64,000 nucleotides of DNA from Morella rubra (GCA_003952965.2 CM025856.1:17257011-17321010), one strand, 5' to 3'. Counted from the first letter of the stretch, positions 47,362 through 60,090 are shown. The notes: a model not told the origin generated them from the letters alone. Numbers and translations are program-made.

Positions 47362-49279
47362 ATGGTACCCCTCCTCTCCTTCTCAACCCCCAGAGCCCCT
47401 CTCTTTTTCCTCAATCCCACTCACCACCCTCTCACACAACTTACTCGCTTCAAAATCCGATCACGCCGAACCCACTACTCCATTGCCTCAATCTCCCAAA
47501 ACCCATCTCAGTTTCACAACCAAAACCCTCCAAACCCACCCAAACCCCAGCCCAGGACCCTCTTCCCCGGAGGTTACAAGCGCCCCGAGATCAAAGTCCC
47601 CTGTCTCGTTCTCCAGTTGGACCCAGACGACGTTCTCGGCCGGCAAGACGCCTTGGATTCAATCGACAAGGCCGTGGCCAAGTGGGTTCGGATTGTTCTG
47701 CTCAATGGCAGTGAAGGAAGCGGTGCTGGGCGGGTGTACGAGGCCGCTTGTTTGTTGAAATCAGTGCTTCGGGACCGCGCGTATTTGTTAATCGCTGAAC
47801 GCGTCGATGTTGCTGCAGCTGTTGGTGCTAGTGGGGTTGTGCTCTCTGATGAAGGTTTTTTTTATCCTCGATATCATATTGCTTTTATTGTTTATCACAT
47901 GCTTGCTAACTCGATGGTGTTGTGCCCTGTTTGTCATATCGTTCTTTTCTGAAGCTTGAACAATTGAATTTTGGTTAGCATAGTCGGTTAAGTTCGTGTC
48001 TGGAGCTGCATTTTCTGTTGATGTGATGTTACTCGGAATTGAGCGATGCTGGTTGAAAGTTTGTTCGTGATAGCCTACGAAATAAATAAAGTTCTGCTGT
48101 AATTGATTGGTTGAAGGCCAAACGTCATGCCAAACCTTGCAAAATTAAATTGTTAGAAAGACAGCAATAAGGCATGAGTGCAGTGCAGAATACTTGAGGT
48201 GTCATATCACTCATATACACAAGTTGGTCAATGTGGATTAGTGATAATGCTGTCTATCTGTTTTACAGAAAGTGAGCTACTATGTTCTTTGTGGCCTGTT
48301 CCATTCTTTTGTTCCTTTTTTTCCCCACCTGTGAGATGAAATCTTGTGATCGTGAAGGTAAAGTGTCTATTTCTGACTAGGATAATTTGTTTCTAGCGTT
48401 TGTTTCTTGGACCAAGGCAAACCCAAAGGTTGGATCGTATTCTTCAGTTAAGCCTAGATCATTTGAGTTCGGTTTTGAAACATGTTTATAAGTTGTAGTC
48501 GATATTATTTACTCGGAATTATAATTGTCTTTTCTGGTACAGGTCTTCCTGCCATTGTGGCTAGAAACACAATGACCAATTCCAACTCCGAATCAGTTAT
48601 TCTTCCTTTGGTCGCCAGGAATGTGCAAACTGCAAATGCTGCATTAAATGCATCTATATCTGAAGGTGCTGATTTTCTTATATATGATATTAGTAGAGAC
48701 AAACCTGTTGATGCAGCGGTGCACTCCGTATTTGAGAATGTGAAGATACCAATTTTTCTCGCATTTGCTTCACGTGGAGAAAACACATTGTTTACCGAGG
48801 CATCAAATTCACTCAAATTGGGTGCTAGCGGTATAGTGATCTCTTTGGAAGGTTTGAGATTGTTTGGAGATGAGGTTTTGAGGAAGTTATTTAACCCTGT
48901 AGCAATGAATAAAAGAAAGCGGGATGAAGTTGGAAGCTCTATTAAGCTCAAGTTAATGAATGTGGATAATGGTGTTTATGGGAAAAAAGTGGTTGCTGGC
49001 TTTATTAAACTGGAAGATAGAGAGAAACAGTTGATAGAAACGGAGAAAACAGTTTTGCTTGAAGCAATAAGTGCCATCCAGAAAGCTGCTCCACTGGTGA
49101 TCATTTAATTAAGATATTCGGTAGCTGAGTTATACTTCAGATGATTCTATATTTCTTCAACATTTATCTTCTCTATTTTTGAAACTGGAAGTATTGATTT
49201 TGAATGACAGATGGAGGAGGTTGCACTTCTCATTGATGCAGTTTCGCAAATTGATGAGCCATTTTTAGTGGTTATAGTG
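47362..49279 (+). CDS. FZL: FZL, chloroplast dynamin-like GTPase, 5' part (three exons)
   Basis: Exons 47362-47854, 48543-49096 and 49211-49279 join in one frame with GT-AG edges, giving about 372 residues. The start is the first ATG after a CT-rich leader and opens a Ser/Pro/Arg-rich chloroplast transit peptide. The motif RTLFPGGYKRPEIKVP and the stretches YEAACLLKS, AYLLIAERVD and VGASGV-LSDEGLPAIVARNT are those of plant FZL, whose N-terminus has a thiamine-phosphate-synthase-like region before the GTPase. Exon 3 ends FLVVIV, just before the Gly of the GTPase P-loop GEFNSGKST in the Arabidopsis protein. FZL is a membrane-remodelling GTPase of the fuzzy-onion/dynamin family that acts at thylakoid and envelope membranes. 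The family protein is about 900 residues; the GTPase and membrane parts should follow but are not seen before or after the assembly gap. No coding defect is visible in the part present. Confidence 0.92.
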
Positions 49280-49542
49280 GTAATTGTGTGCTGAACTTCA
49301 ACAAATTCTGGTTCCAGGGATATGCATTGGTATTAGCTCTTAATTTCACGTAAAGCTGCCTTTTTTTTTTTTTTTTTTTTTTTTATTGGGCTTGGAAAGA
49401 ATTTAAAATTTAAGGAGTTCTTGATTATGCCACAAGCATGTTCCATAGCAGAATTTGTATTCTTCAAATTTCCAATATTATTAATTCAATCATCTATATA
49501 AACTTCAGATTGATGGATTGATTTTTTCCTATTAAAGCCAAA
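49280..49542. other. FZL intron up to the gap
   Basis: Begins with a GT donor at 49280 and has a T run of about 24 at 49361-49384. No further FZL exon is recognised before the Ns. Confidence 0.6.
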
Positions 49543-50542
49543 NNNNNNNNNNNNNNNNNNNNNNNNNNNNNNNNNNNNNNNNNNNNNNNNNNNNNNNNNN
49601 NNNNNNNNNNNNNNNNNNNNNNNNNNNNNNNNNNNNNNNNNNNNNNNNNNNNNNNNNNNNNNNNNNNNNNNNNNNNNNNNNNNNNNNNNNNNNNNNNNNN
49701 NNNNNNNNNNNNNNNNNNNNNNNNNNNNNNNNNNNNNNNNNNNNNNNNNNNNNNNNNNNNNNNNNNNNNNNNNNNNNNNNNNNNNNNNNNNNNNNNNNNN
49801 NNNNNNNNNNNNNNNNNNNNNNNNNNNNNNNNNNNNNNNNNNNNNNNNNNNNNNNNNNNNNNNNNNNNNNNNNNNNNNNNNNNNNNNNNNNNNNNNNNNN
49901 NNNNNNNNNNNNNNNNNNNNNNNNNNNNNNNNNNNNNNNNNNNNNNNNNNNNNNNNNNNNNNNNNNNNNNNNNNNNNNNNNNNNNNNNNNNNNNNNNNNN
50001 NNNNNNNNNNNNNNNNNNNNNNNNNNNNNNNNNNNNNNNNNNNNNNNNNNNNNNNNNNNNNNNNNNNNNNNNNNNNNNNNNNNNNNNNNNNNNNNNNNNN
50101 NNNNNNNNNNNNNNNNNNNNNNNNNNNNNNNNNNNNNNNNNNNNNNNNNNNNNNNNNNNNNNNNNNNNNNNNNNNNNNNNNNNNNNNNNNNNNNNNNNNN
50201 NNNNNNNNNNNNNNNNNNNNNNNNNNNNNNNNNNNNNNNNNNNNNNNNNNNNNNNNNNNNNNNNNNNNNNNNNNNNNNNNNNNNNNNNNNNNNNNNNNNN
50301 NNNNNNNNNNNNNNNNNNNNNNNNNNNNNNNNNNNNNNNNNNNNNNNNNNNNNNNNNNNNNNNNNNNNNNNNNNNNNNNNNNNNNNNNNNNNNNNNNNNN
50401 NNNNNNNNNNNNNNNNNNNNNNNNNNNNNNNNNNNNNNNNNNNNNNNNNNNNNNNNNNNNNNNNNNNNNNNNNNNNNNNNNNNNNNNNNNNNNNNNNNNN
50501 NNNNNNNNNNNNNNNNNNNNNNNNNNNNNNNNNNNNNNNNNN
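49543..50542. other. assembly gap of exactly 1000 N
   Basis: A round 1000-base run of N is likely a placeholder of unknown true length. FZL is cut off at its left, and an opposite-strand exon begins at its right. Confidence 0.97.
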
Positions 50543-51720
50543 CTTCCCCCCATCTGAACTTCACTCCATGGTGTATCAGTACCCTCACCATTATTGAAAC
50601 CTGCCAAAAAAAAACACAGCAACTCAGATTGTAACATTGTAATCTAAGAACTCCAATTTTTCTAAGAAGTTCTATTCACACAAAGAGTGCCATCTCCATG
50701 AATATATGCTTCCCAAACAATGTTATGATTAAATCCTTCAAAGAATGTTCAGTTAGTAGGGGATATAAAAAATTTCAGATTATGTGAGAACACCATTACA
50801 TGTAGTAGCCAAAACCATCAAATTTAAGTCATAACTCAGTGTTCAAGAAACAAACACATGGAGCAGAAACAGGACGTTGCACACTAATCGTGAGAAGTGA
50901 GAAACAAGTTTACATGACTAAACAATATTACTTAATTTGGCCATCTAATTTAGGCATGTCAACAAATTAGAGAGCTTACCCCTTAAAAATATGGTGAATT
51001 AAAAAAAAGAAAGCATATGAACATAGATTTGTTTCAGTACAGTGTCTATAGTTAGAAGACAATAGATTCCTATTTTGTCCTATGTTCGACAAATTATGGT
51101 AAAAAAAAAATATGTGAAAAAGTTATCCATTCCTATTTTGTACTATGTTCGGCTAATTATTGTTCTGAACATTATAAAAAGAATGCAAATTATCACCAAT
51201 TGTTTGGGTGACCAAAATGCCAATTGTTAACGCTATTCCACTCGTGCAAGAGACTACTCATGCCTAACTAATCATCAGTTGCACACGCATAACAAATAAA
51301 TAATAACATTAAAAAAGCAACCAGAAAATTAAATCAACAGATGAGGAAATAGTTACTGTGAGAAATGGAAGAATAAAAAATTCATCTCCTTTTCTGTTGA
51401 GGCACTGACAAGACTAAAGTGGACCAAAGTAACTAAACAATCATTGGTATTGGGACCACAAGTGCACATGGGAACAAAGGAACTTTGACGTAAACAGCAG
51501 GAACCAAGACAAAGCCCACTTGCAATAGACAACAAATAATCGGGTAGGACAAAAATATTAAATAATCTCCATTGTCAACAAGGTAGGAGACAGAATCAAA
51601 CAACACAAAAAAAGGAGGAGTAAACACAGAGATAATACCTTCCGTATGAAGCTGACAACGCTCAACGTCTCAGTGGACGACAATACACAGAAAAGGAGAA
51701 ATGGCTCGATGATTCCAACG
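50543..51720 (-). CDS. 5' end of an unidentified minus-strand gene, cut by the gap
   Basis: A likely 5' exon (about 51720-51641) ends GGAAG before a GT donor. A later exon begins after an AG acceptor at about 50602 and runs to 50543, where the Ns start. Read from its first ATG (50591) the exon encodes MVRVLIHHGVKFRWGE, which resembles the start of the PB1-like domain in MULE transposases (compare VHYGGKF in MULE-2). In another frame it reads GFNNGEGTDTPWSEVQMGG, which I do not recognise. With so little sequence neither reading is secure. If the PB1 reading holds, this is the transposase of a third MULE whose right end is at 51.73-52.19 kb. Confidence 0.3.
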
Positions 51721-51729
51721 CTTGACTGG

Positions 51730-52188
51730 TTTTAGGGCTAAAAAAAATTGGAGATTTTTTTTTTGATAGTGGGATTTTAGGGGTCAAAAAAATTGGGGAT
51801 TTTATCTGTCTCGTGCGATTTTAGGGCTCGAATTTTTCAAATGACTCTCGATGGTTTCAAATGACTCTTGGCTTAATTAGATGATCAACGACATTTATTA
51901 AATGACGTGGCATCGAGTTGATTGCATGTGACTGGAGCACTGACGTGGCAGGCAGACATGGCAAACGGGATATCAAAAATGCTGATGGTATAATTTTAAA
52001 TACGTGTCTGGCTCTGATTGGGTTATTTATATGATGTGGGATGAGTTCCGTTAGGTCTAGTAATGTTGTTGGGTGGAGTGAGTTTTCGCACTCAAAACAC
52101 AAACCCAGTGGGCCTTTTTAAACTTTTTGAAACCCAGTGAGTTTTTTAAAAAGGCGTAAAACCTAGTGGGTATTTGTAATTTTTCCCC
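51730..52188 (-). mobile_element. candidate right end of a third MULE (MULE-3)
   Basis: The segment ends GGGTATTTGTAATTTTTCCCC at its outer tip (about 52169-52188 for the last 20 bases). It carries TGACGTGGCA and GACATGGCAAAC motifs and a CCGTTAGGTC block, features shared with the inverted repeats of MULE-1 and the foldback MITE at 14.5 kb. No matching opposite end is seen, and it may lie in the gap. Confidence 0.35.
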
Positions 52189-52250
52189 TTCTTTAATACC
52201 CAAAACAACTCGTACTAGAAGCAAAGCTCTTTTTTTATGGCTCCCTACTC

Positions 52251-53023
52251 AACGGAGTGAGAGAGATATATTCATTTCAGACGGGAGCATCAATATGGTT
52301 TGGAGATAGGTCACGATGTGCACGAGCAAACATATCTTGTAGCAGAAGGTAATCCAGGAATAAAGAAAGGAAAAGGCCTTAGAAGTATACAATAGTTTTA
52401 TGTTTTATTTGACTTTAGGAGGTAAATTTGTTGCAAATATAGGTTCTTTTTACACGGAACACATGGTGCCAGTTGGGGGAGAAAAGGCTCATCAGCAAGG
52501 AGCTCAGGAGTGCACCTCTAGTCACATGTAAAGAACCTAACAACGAAGGGTCACATGCCACGTCTAACTTGTTACTTGCCCCACATGGTATGATTTGGAT
52601 GATGGAGGCTCTGGACTTGCAGATGTCTCCTAAAGGGCTTAGATTCTACTAAAACCCAACTAAATGAAGATCCCGCTCACTTTCTTTTGATGAAAACGTT
52701 GAAAACAATGATCAAAAGAACATACTTTTTCATCTCATACAGACATCCAACAGTAAATCTAACTTCATATTAATTGCAATACTGTCCTTCCTCAATCCGC
52801 GGGAACTGTTCCACTCCCCATTTTTATTGCTCAGTATCTGCAACTGCAACGGAGCGAAAAAGATATATTAATTTCAGACGTGAGCATCCATATGGTTTGG
52901 AGATAGGTCACGATATGCAAGAGCAAATATATAAGGTAATCCAGGAATAAAGAAAGGAAAAGGCCTGTAGAAGTATAGAATAGTTTTATGTTTTATTTGA
53001 GTTTACAAGATAAATTTGTTGCA
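52251..53023. repeat. direct repeat pair about 190 bp long, 596 bp apart
   Basis: Positions 52251-52438 and 52847-53023 share long blocks such as ATATGGTTTGGAGATAGGTC and GGTAATCCAGGAATAAAGAA, with about 5-10% divergence plus one small deletion. This indicates a local duplication. The DNA between and around it (52190-53420) shows no gene. Confidence 0.85.
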
Positions 53024-53419
53024 CCCATGAGTTTGTGCATTGGGCTCAAACGAATCTAATCTAGTTGAAAAACGCACTGATTAGCTAAATTGAGAGTCCA
53101 ACAGCAAATTCTGAACAATGAATCCGCCTCACAGTCTGAATATCAATTAAATCAAGAACTTGTAGACAAGCAATGATTTTATATTGGTCACAAATATAAA
53201 TCATATAATTTATTGATGGCTAAATGTTAAATATATGGAAGTTTGGGTCAATGTTGGATGTGGAGTGATGTGGAATCATGATAAAATGCAGGAAAAACTA
53301 GTTAGAACAAACAGCATCATGGGAGTGATAGCAGAAGCTTCCGAGAAGAGAGAGAGAGTGGCGGCGGCGGCGGCAGAAGCAGCTAGCACTTTGCTTTCTA
53401 ATTGTAATTATTGTACTCT

Positions 53420-56400
53420 GAAAAATCTATTTTAGACCCTATTAACCTAGGGGGTGAATAGGTGTTGATACTTTCTTTTTCTATGAATAGACAAATTTAG
53501 AACAAGTCCTAAAAGAGTCTCATCTAGATCTGAAAAGTATTTAACAAGCAATAAATATGCGGCGGAATATTAAAAAAAATATAAAAAAAATATCAATAAG
53601 AAATAATAATCAATCACACGCCAAGACAAGAGATTTGATGACAAAGTGGAAAACCTTAAAAGGAAAAATCACTTCGGGCTAGTACACCAAAAATTCACTA
53701 GAAGATAAAACCTTACACTAGTGACTCAGACATGGGCAACATCCAGTTGCTTGACTCTAACTACCCCGAAGTAATAATCTAGGTAATCCAACCTAGACCA
53801 GCTCCCATGCGGTTAACCGTCAGCCTTTTGAGGTTCTTCTTGTAAATCTCTTCACGAACGTCCTGGTTCTTCAACATCGGTGACTCCGGCTAATTTCCTT
53901 AAGCTCTTTGAAGATTTCTCACAGGAAGGTTGGTTTCAACGGTGATTGAGGTGATTGATGTAGGAGAGAGAAAATATGAACACTTTAGGTGCAAAGGTAT
54001 CAAAGGATTTTTCTCTCAAGTATGAGACTCCAAGGAAGGATGAAAATAACTTGGGTAAGCCTCTTGGATGTTTCTCTCACAGTTTAAAGAGAAAAGGATA
54101 AGGACAGTTGAAATCAGGGGAATTTTGCTCGAGCTAAGGTCGAGCGAAGCTTGGGCGATATACACTGTATAAAAAAGTGCCAATTTCGCTCAAGCCAAGC
54201 TATGGCGAAAATAGGGCAAAACTTATTGTATAGAAAATCTTCTATTTCGCTCCACCTAAGGTCAGGCAAAAATCAAGCGAAGATCATATTCCGGAGATAC
54301 ACTTGAGAGATTTTAGGATTGGATCACACTTTGCGAATTTTAACTCCTTTTTCAAAATTCGAACGCCCTTCATTCTTATCTTCGTGATTCAAATGCTTTT
54401 CAATTCTAATCTTCGTAATTCAAATGATTTTCAATCCTAATCTTTAGGAATGGATCACACTTCGTGAATTTGAACTTCTCCTTTAAAATTCAAACGCCCT
54501 TCAACCTTATCTTCTTCAGCAAACCTCTTGAAAGATATCATCATCTCTTTTCCAAATTTGAAAGACTCTTATTCTTTTGAAAGACATCCTCATCTCTTTT
54601 CAAATTTGAATGACTCTTATCATGTTGAACACTTTACATAACACTAATTCAAAAATACAACTCAACTTAAATTTGACATGGAATCTTGCCAACATTCAAA
54701 ACACTAACAATCTCCCCCTTTGGCAATTCCATGACAAAACTCATAAAACAAAAATGACAAAGGTCCTTGCCAATCACCAAAGCAAGATTCTGTTTACATT
54801 TTTGACTCACCCTATGACTTAAAAAACAAGTGTTCAAAAGTCTCAAGATTTTTCTGAATTAAACCTTTTTCTTGAAAAAAATCAATTCTCAATAAGCAAG
54901 TGAAATGAATAGGAAACACAAAGAATTCATTGAAATAGTGAAATATAATAGAATCAGAGAGTATATTTACTCCCCCTTTTTGTCACAAATGGTCAAAGGA
55001 AAATCATGATCTCAGAACAATCAAGGATAATAGTCAAATGAAAAACTTTGACAATAATAAAAGACTATCATAGTGAAAGACAGTCAAAATCAATAGACTT
55101 AGAGACATACAGGTGAACTCTCAGTAGCATGTAAGACAATATAAAAACACCTCATATACATGGATATCCATAATCATCGATTTCATGCCAAATGTCTCTA
55201 TTTGGTTTTAGATCTTTGATTAAAAAACTTATCAAAAAGAACATGTGTGTGATGAACCAAACATAATTTTAGAGACTTAAGGCCTTAAATTTGTGAGCAG
55301 GATTAAGGCTAACAAATGAAACCAGTTGTGAGAGGGAACACAACCAAAGAGTAAAAGTCAAACCTAATGCTACTAGGACCTGAAAAATTATAGTGTTGCT
55401 CCCCCTAAACTTGTAAACTCTTTTGCTTCTTCTTCGTTTTTCTTTTGATTTTGCTTTGCCTTCTTTTTTTCTTTTATTATTATTATTATTATTTTGATAA
55501 GGATTTACTCTTTTGAGTACTATTTTTTTTTTTTATAATTTATTTTCTTGAGGGACTAAAAATAAGGTCATCTAGTTAGGGGTCAATTCAAACTAAGGTA
55601 AATGAACCCAAACACTTGTGATTTACCCCCATATCTCACACATGCGGCCAAGTCTCATTCAATTATAAATTATGTGTACTGTGATTGATTGTACCAAAAG
55701 ACAATTAAAGATCATTTTAGCTAACACCAACAAGAGACATAAGGCATTATTATCAAATCTTATATTGATCTAGACACAAGATGATAAGATATTCATAAAT
55801 ACATGCATGAAAATCAAAACAATGTCAATTAGTCCAATGTGCTAACAAAACACACACAAAAGCACAATTTCTTTTTTAAATAACAGATCAAACAAAATAC
55901 CATAAATCATGACAAATCAAACGAATAAAAATATGACAAAAATATAAAAATAAAAATAAATGCAATCTACTCTAATGCAAGCAAGAACAAAAATACTCAA
56001 GGAGTAAAACACATACCAATAGCCTTCATGCCGGCTAATGGATTTTCATCCTTTTTCACCCAAATCTTCTTGGTGAAAGTACATTTAGTCAGGTACTCCA
56101 ATTTTTCATTAATCAGCTTTGTATGTTCAGTAAGCTCTGATTTGATTCACAAGATCCATATGTTCAGTGCTGCAGAAAGGGTTAACATGCATGTGCTTTT
56201 GTACTCTCAATTTAAAATAGTTAGGTCTAATGCCCTAACTTACCATAAAAATGACAAGTAGGAACAAACCTACGCGAAGAGTTTACTTTAGGTGGAATAA
56301 CATAAGAATGAGTATTCATAGACTGGGAAATGAGCTGTTATCTTTACTTACCTGTTTCTGAATAGGAATAACCTTTGCTTGCTTAATTTGAACAGATGCA

Positions 56401-57390
56401 GGAACAGACACTGTCTTTGAGGATGAAGCAATATTTGACTCATCAAAGCCCAATCCTCTTCTATTTCTAGCAAGAACTCCAAGATTTAGTATGTGGTCAA
56501 GTTTCTTTGTTCCACAAGAGAATTGTTGTAATTGTGCATTGGATTTCTCCAATTCACTTCTCACATTCTTGACCTCATCCTCAAGTGCTGCATTCTTCTT
56601 TTTGACTTCCTCAAGTTTGGCAATGAGATTTTCCTTCTCAAGCTGAACCTCGTGAAAATTCGTAAGGGTTGCTTTGGTTACCTTGTGCAGTTTTAGGCTT
56701 TCCATAAATAGTTGACTATAAGCCTCTTGTAAGCTTTCTTCCGCATCAGACTCATCCTTTGATGTCTCCTTCAAATCACAACTATCAATAGAATATACAA
56801 AACTCACAAAATTTACCTTTTCGTCAGATGATCAATATTCCCTATCACTGTTTGAACTTAATTCATCATCACTCAGCATTGCCATGGCTTGTCCCTTGGA
56901 CTTAAGATAATTTGGACATTTTGGGCGAACATGTCCAAATCCTTAACAATCAAAACACTGAGTTTTCGAATCATGATTGTCTCTTATCTCTTTTCTATAA
57001 CTGCTGAAGTTCCCCTGAGGCTTTTCAGCACCCTTGTTGAATTTTCCTTTAATATCCTTGGATTTGAACAATTTTCTGAAATGCTTAACAAAAAGATCAA
57101 ACTGCACATTATCCAATATTTCATCATCATCCTTGGAAACTGCTTCCTCTTTACTAGATTTAAGTACAATTGACTTGTTCTTTTTCGGTTGAGGTAATGT
57201 CAATTCATAGTTCTGCAGGGAACCAACCAACTCCTTAATCTTCATCTTGGCAAAATCTTTGTTTTCCTCTATTGCAGTAACCTTAGGTCTGAATCTTTCT
57301 GGAAGAGATCTCATAAATTATTCTAAAATGGTACTGGTGAATATTTGTGTCTCATAATTTCTTTCTCTTTTATATTAAGAATCGTGTTCC
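53420..57390 (-). mobile_element. Sirevirus-type Copia remnant (3' LTR and gag), broken
   Basis: On minus, a 3' LTR of about 1.29 kb (54709 down to about 53420) begins TGTTAGTGTTTTG right after a polypurine tract AAAGGGGGAGAT. Further polypurine-like runs upstream (near 54970 and 55400) are a known Sirevirus trait. Gag traces at 57.3-56.3 kb include MRSLPERFRPKVTAIEE, a CCHC knuckle near 56.95 kb and a coiled-coil tail. The pol genes and the 5' LTR are missing. It has large internal losses and is a dead fossil. Confidence 0.8.
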
Positions 57391-58181
57391 TTATTAATCT
57401 GTGGTTATACACGCTTATGTGTTTGCAAATTGTGGTAGAAGTGAGTTTAGGAGTTGTATTTGGTGCTATATTGAAGTTACCTACCTGACTATTCAGCCTA
57501 TTATTTAAAAGATGTATACATATTGAGCCGAATTGTCCAGATTTATATCTTTGTTCGAAATATTATTTTTGTTTGTGAACCTTTTTGTTACTTTCTTGCT
57601 GCATTCTTTGAGAATTTTTAGCCTTTGCTTAAATAAGGTTTAGAAGTCAACAAATTTTTTTTTTCTTTCAATATTGCCATGGTAGGCAATGATGACAATG
57701 ATGATGTCGCTGATGCTACTACTGAGAAGTAAAAATTTAGTTATTTTACGTTGGATGGTAATACGTACATTTTAGAAACTTGTGGAATGTAGTCTAGACT
57801 ACTTGTTAAAGTTTAACACTGTGCTTTTTGTTTGTAGCAAAACTTGTAGACCCAATTAGTTTCTGTAGATAATGATGAAGTATATTTTGTTTTTCTTTCA
57901 TTTTTTCTCTTGGAACAATAGTATTCAATATCTTGTATTTGCTCCCAGAAAGTAATGATTTGTCCGGGCCACTGCATTAATTGAGCGTACATTGATTCAA
58001 GAATAGGCGAAACATTTGGCGTCAAATCTGTTGCAAGTTGTCGTACCCAAAAATAAAAACTGGAAGAAATGGAATCCTTTATAAGATCAAACACTTCCTC
58101 ACGTTAACTTTTTCCTTTCTTTTTTCCTCTCCCCTCGGTAATTAGAAACTTATATGACTCTATTTTTTCTTTTAGAAAAAG
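57391..58181. other. non-coding stretch
   Basis: No gene is supported. An open minus frame at 57.8-58.1 kb has no recognised domain and no splice or start support. Confidence 0.4.
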
Positions 58182-59338
58182 TGTAACGTCGGTTTTTTTG
58201 GCATGCTCACGTGACTCACTTTTTAGGGTTCTTTTGTCTTTTTCCTAAGTTTCTAGAATATGTGAGAAAAGGAGCTGAATGCAGTTTTGTGGTTTACGCG
58301 TGAAATGAACAGCTTGCACAACAGAATGGGTTTTCACATATAACAAAGCTTTTACAACAGAATGGGTTTTCACATATAACATCCAGATCTGGCCATTTCT
58401 CTGTTGTTCATTTTCTCCCTTTCAAGAAAGTTTTTCTCCAAGAAGTGCGCTGATCGTCTTTGCTTCATTATTCTTGTAGAAAGCTTGGGTTTGCTGTATA
58501 TGTGTTAGCAGATCAGATCTGAAGGCTATTGTGTTTCGTCAATCACATACACTTGATGTTTTCGATTTGATTGAGGCTTCTGGAGGTTCTGGAAGAGTGT
58601 TTGTTGGAGGTTTCAGCATTGGACATTGATTGCATAAGGTGTTGTGTGGATAGATCAATCCGGTTGAATCTTGGTTTCAAATGGTCATGGAGTTCAATGA
58701 TGAGCAGATCTGAATCGAGTTGGTTTGGGTAAGATTAACGGTGCTTAGATTAGCTAGGTTGTGTAATCTATAGATCACTGTGTAATCTCATTTGAAATTA
58801 GTGAATTTAAAAACCGGCTTCGGCCCAGAGAGTTTTTCTCTTTTGAAGAAGTTCTTCAAAAGGGTTTCTCTTTGTCGCCATATCTTGTGTCGTGTGGTTG
58901 ATTAATTTGCCTTTGTCTTATTCGTTTACATTTAATCTTTCTTATGATTAGTGTTCTTAGAATATTGATCTTGAAAATATTGATTATTCTGATCCAAGGA
59001 GGTTGAAGACAAAGGTATAACAGTTTTTGTTTAGATCTAAATTAACTATTTGTGCAGGTGTCGAAATATTGATTGCATATCAATTTAGTTTGTGAAATCT
59101 GTCAAATTCATATTCTACAGTGAGTTTAGAGTTTCTTACAATTAGTTCAGATTACCTGTTTTACAGATTCGTGTTTAATTGTTTTACTGTTCATATATTC
59201 ATATTTAGTGGTTAATTAGGACTTGAGAGAATTGTGTTTGGGTTGATATTATTGAGAATTAGTTTTTGTTTTAAAAAAGAGTTAATTGATAATTTTTTTT
59301 TAAATATACCTATTCACTCCCTCTAGGTATTTTCCGCA
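58182..59338 (+). mobile_element. LTR-like segment followed by a degenerate primer-binding site
   Basis: Begins about TGTAACGTCGG and ends TACCTATTCACTCCCTCTAG then TTTTCCGCA, a common Copia/Sirevirus 5' LTR end. It is followed by a degenerate form of the usual TGGTATCAGAGC site and then TTAGGTTGTTC. A 33-36 bp tandem duplication (CAACAGAATGGGTTTTCACA) lies at 58317-58382. The orientation is opposite to the neighbouring Sirevirus remnant, so it belongs to another element. The left edge is uncertain. No coding part is seen downstream; broken remnant. Confidence 0.45.
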
Positions 59339-59507
59339 TTATTGGGTCTAAATTAGGTTGTTCAAAAAGGATAATTAACTATTGTGTTGCTCATCAAAGT
59401 TAGATAAAATAATTTGTTAATGTCTAATTAATTAATGTTCAATATTTCCAATTTAGGGTCCATTTAGGATGCGGAATCAATCATCTAGACACTTTAGGAC
59501 AAAAGCG

Positions 59508-59545
59508 CAGAGAGAGAGAGAGAGGGAGAGAGAGAGAGAGAGGGA
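59508..59545. repeat. (GA)n microsatellite
   Basis: GAGAGA run interrupted by single G insertions. Confidence 0.9.
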
Positions 59546-59712
59546 AGTTGCAAATAGTTGATTAGAACGGTAGGCAAGATAAAATATGATATCTGAGAAA
59601 AGAACGATCATCTAATGAAAAAAAAAGAAGAAAGAACTGGGTCCAAACTTTAGAGCCTCAAACATATCTCTTTATGATCATAATAAACTTACTTCTCTAA
59701 AATTGCCTCTGA

Positions 59713-60090
59713 TTATTTCTTTTTGACATGGATCTCAAGAACATAAAATTGACAGCTGTTGGGTGTAGTCTTTAGATAGTCAAGGAAAATACAGCAAAGA
59801 CATTTCGCTCTCTTTTTTGGCATGAGGGAGGGGGAGTTTAAAAATCCAAAGTTCGGATTGCAAAATTCAAAATAATGAAAGTACATCAAATTTCTTTGAT
59901 CATCCCTAGCAAACTCACAGGATTTGAAAAAAATACCATGCACTAATTTAAATGCATTAACCATTTCAAAAGTTGGACTGCCACTTACCTCCCCCATCGT
60001 GAGCACTTCTAATGCATCTTTGTAATTTTCACTCCTAATTAATTGCTTTGCAGTTACATGAAGCATCAGGCCCATCATCACTCCCCCGCG
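59713..60090 (-). pseudogene. NUB1-like (NEDD8 ultimate buster 1) gene fragment
   Basis: On minus, a stretch near 60081-59990 reads MMGLMLHVTAKQLIRSENYK and then DALEVLTMGE. This matches the conserved core of plant NUB1-like proteins, which carry NEDD8/ubiquitin-like conjugates to the proteasome. Upstream and downstream the similarity fades: the expected EEAFSLCD and WCYF parts are replaced or lost, and two stops lie just upstream. It is one exon or less of a family normally more than 500 residues long, so I call it a pseudogene fragment. The identification rests on about 30 residues. Confidence 0.5.

Noticed and set aside
49486-50637. Two long minus frames of 365 and 383 codons
   Set aside because: They consist almost wholly of the N gap; only about 20 codons at one end are real sequence.
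57813-58094. 93-codon minus frame as a gene
   Set aside because: No recognised domain, no splice or promoter support, and it lies between retroelement remnants.
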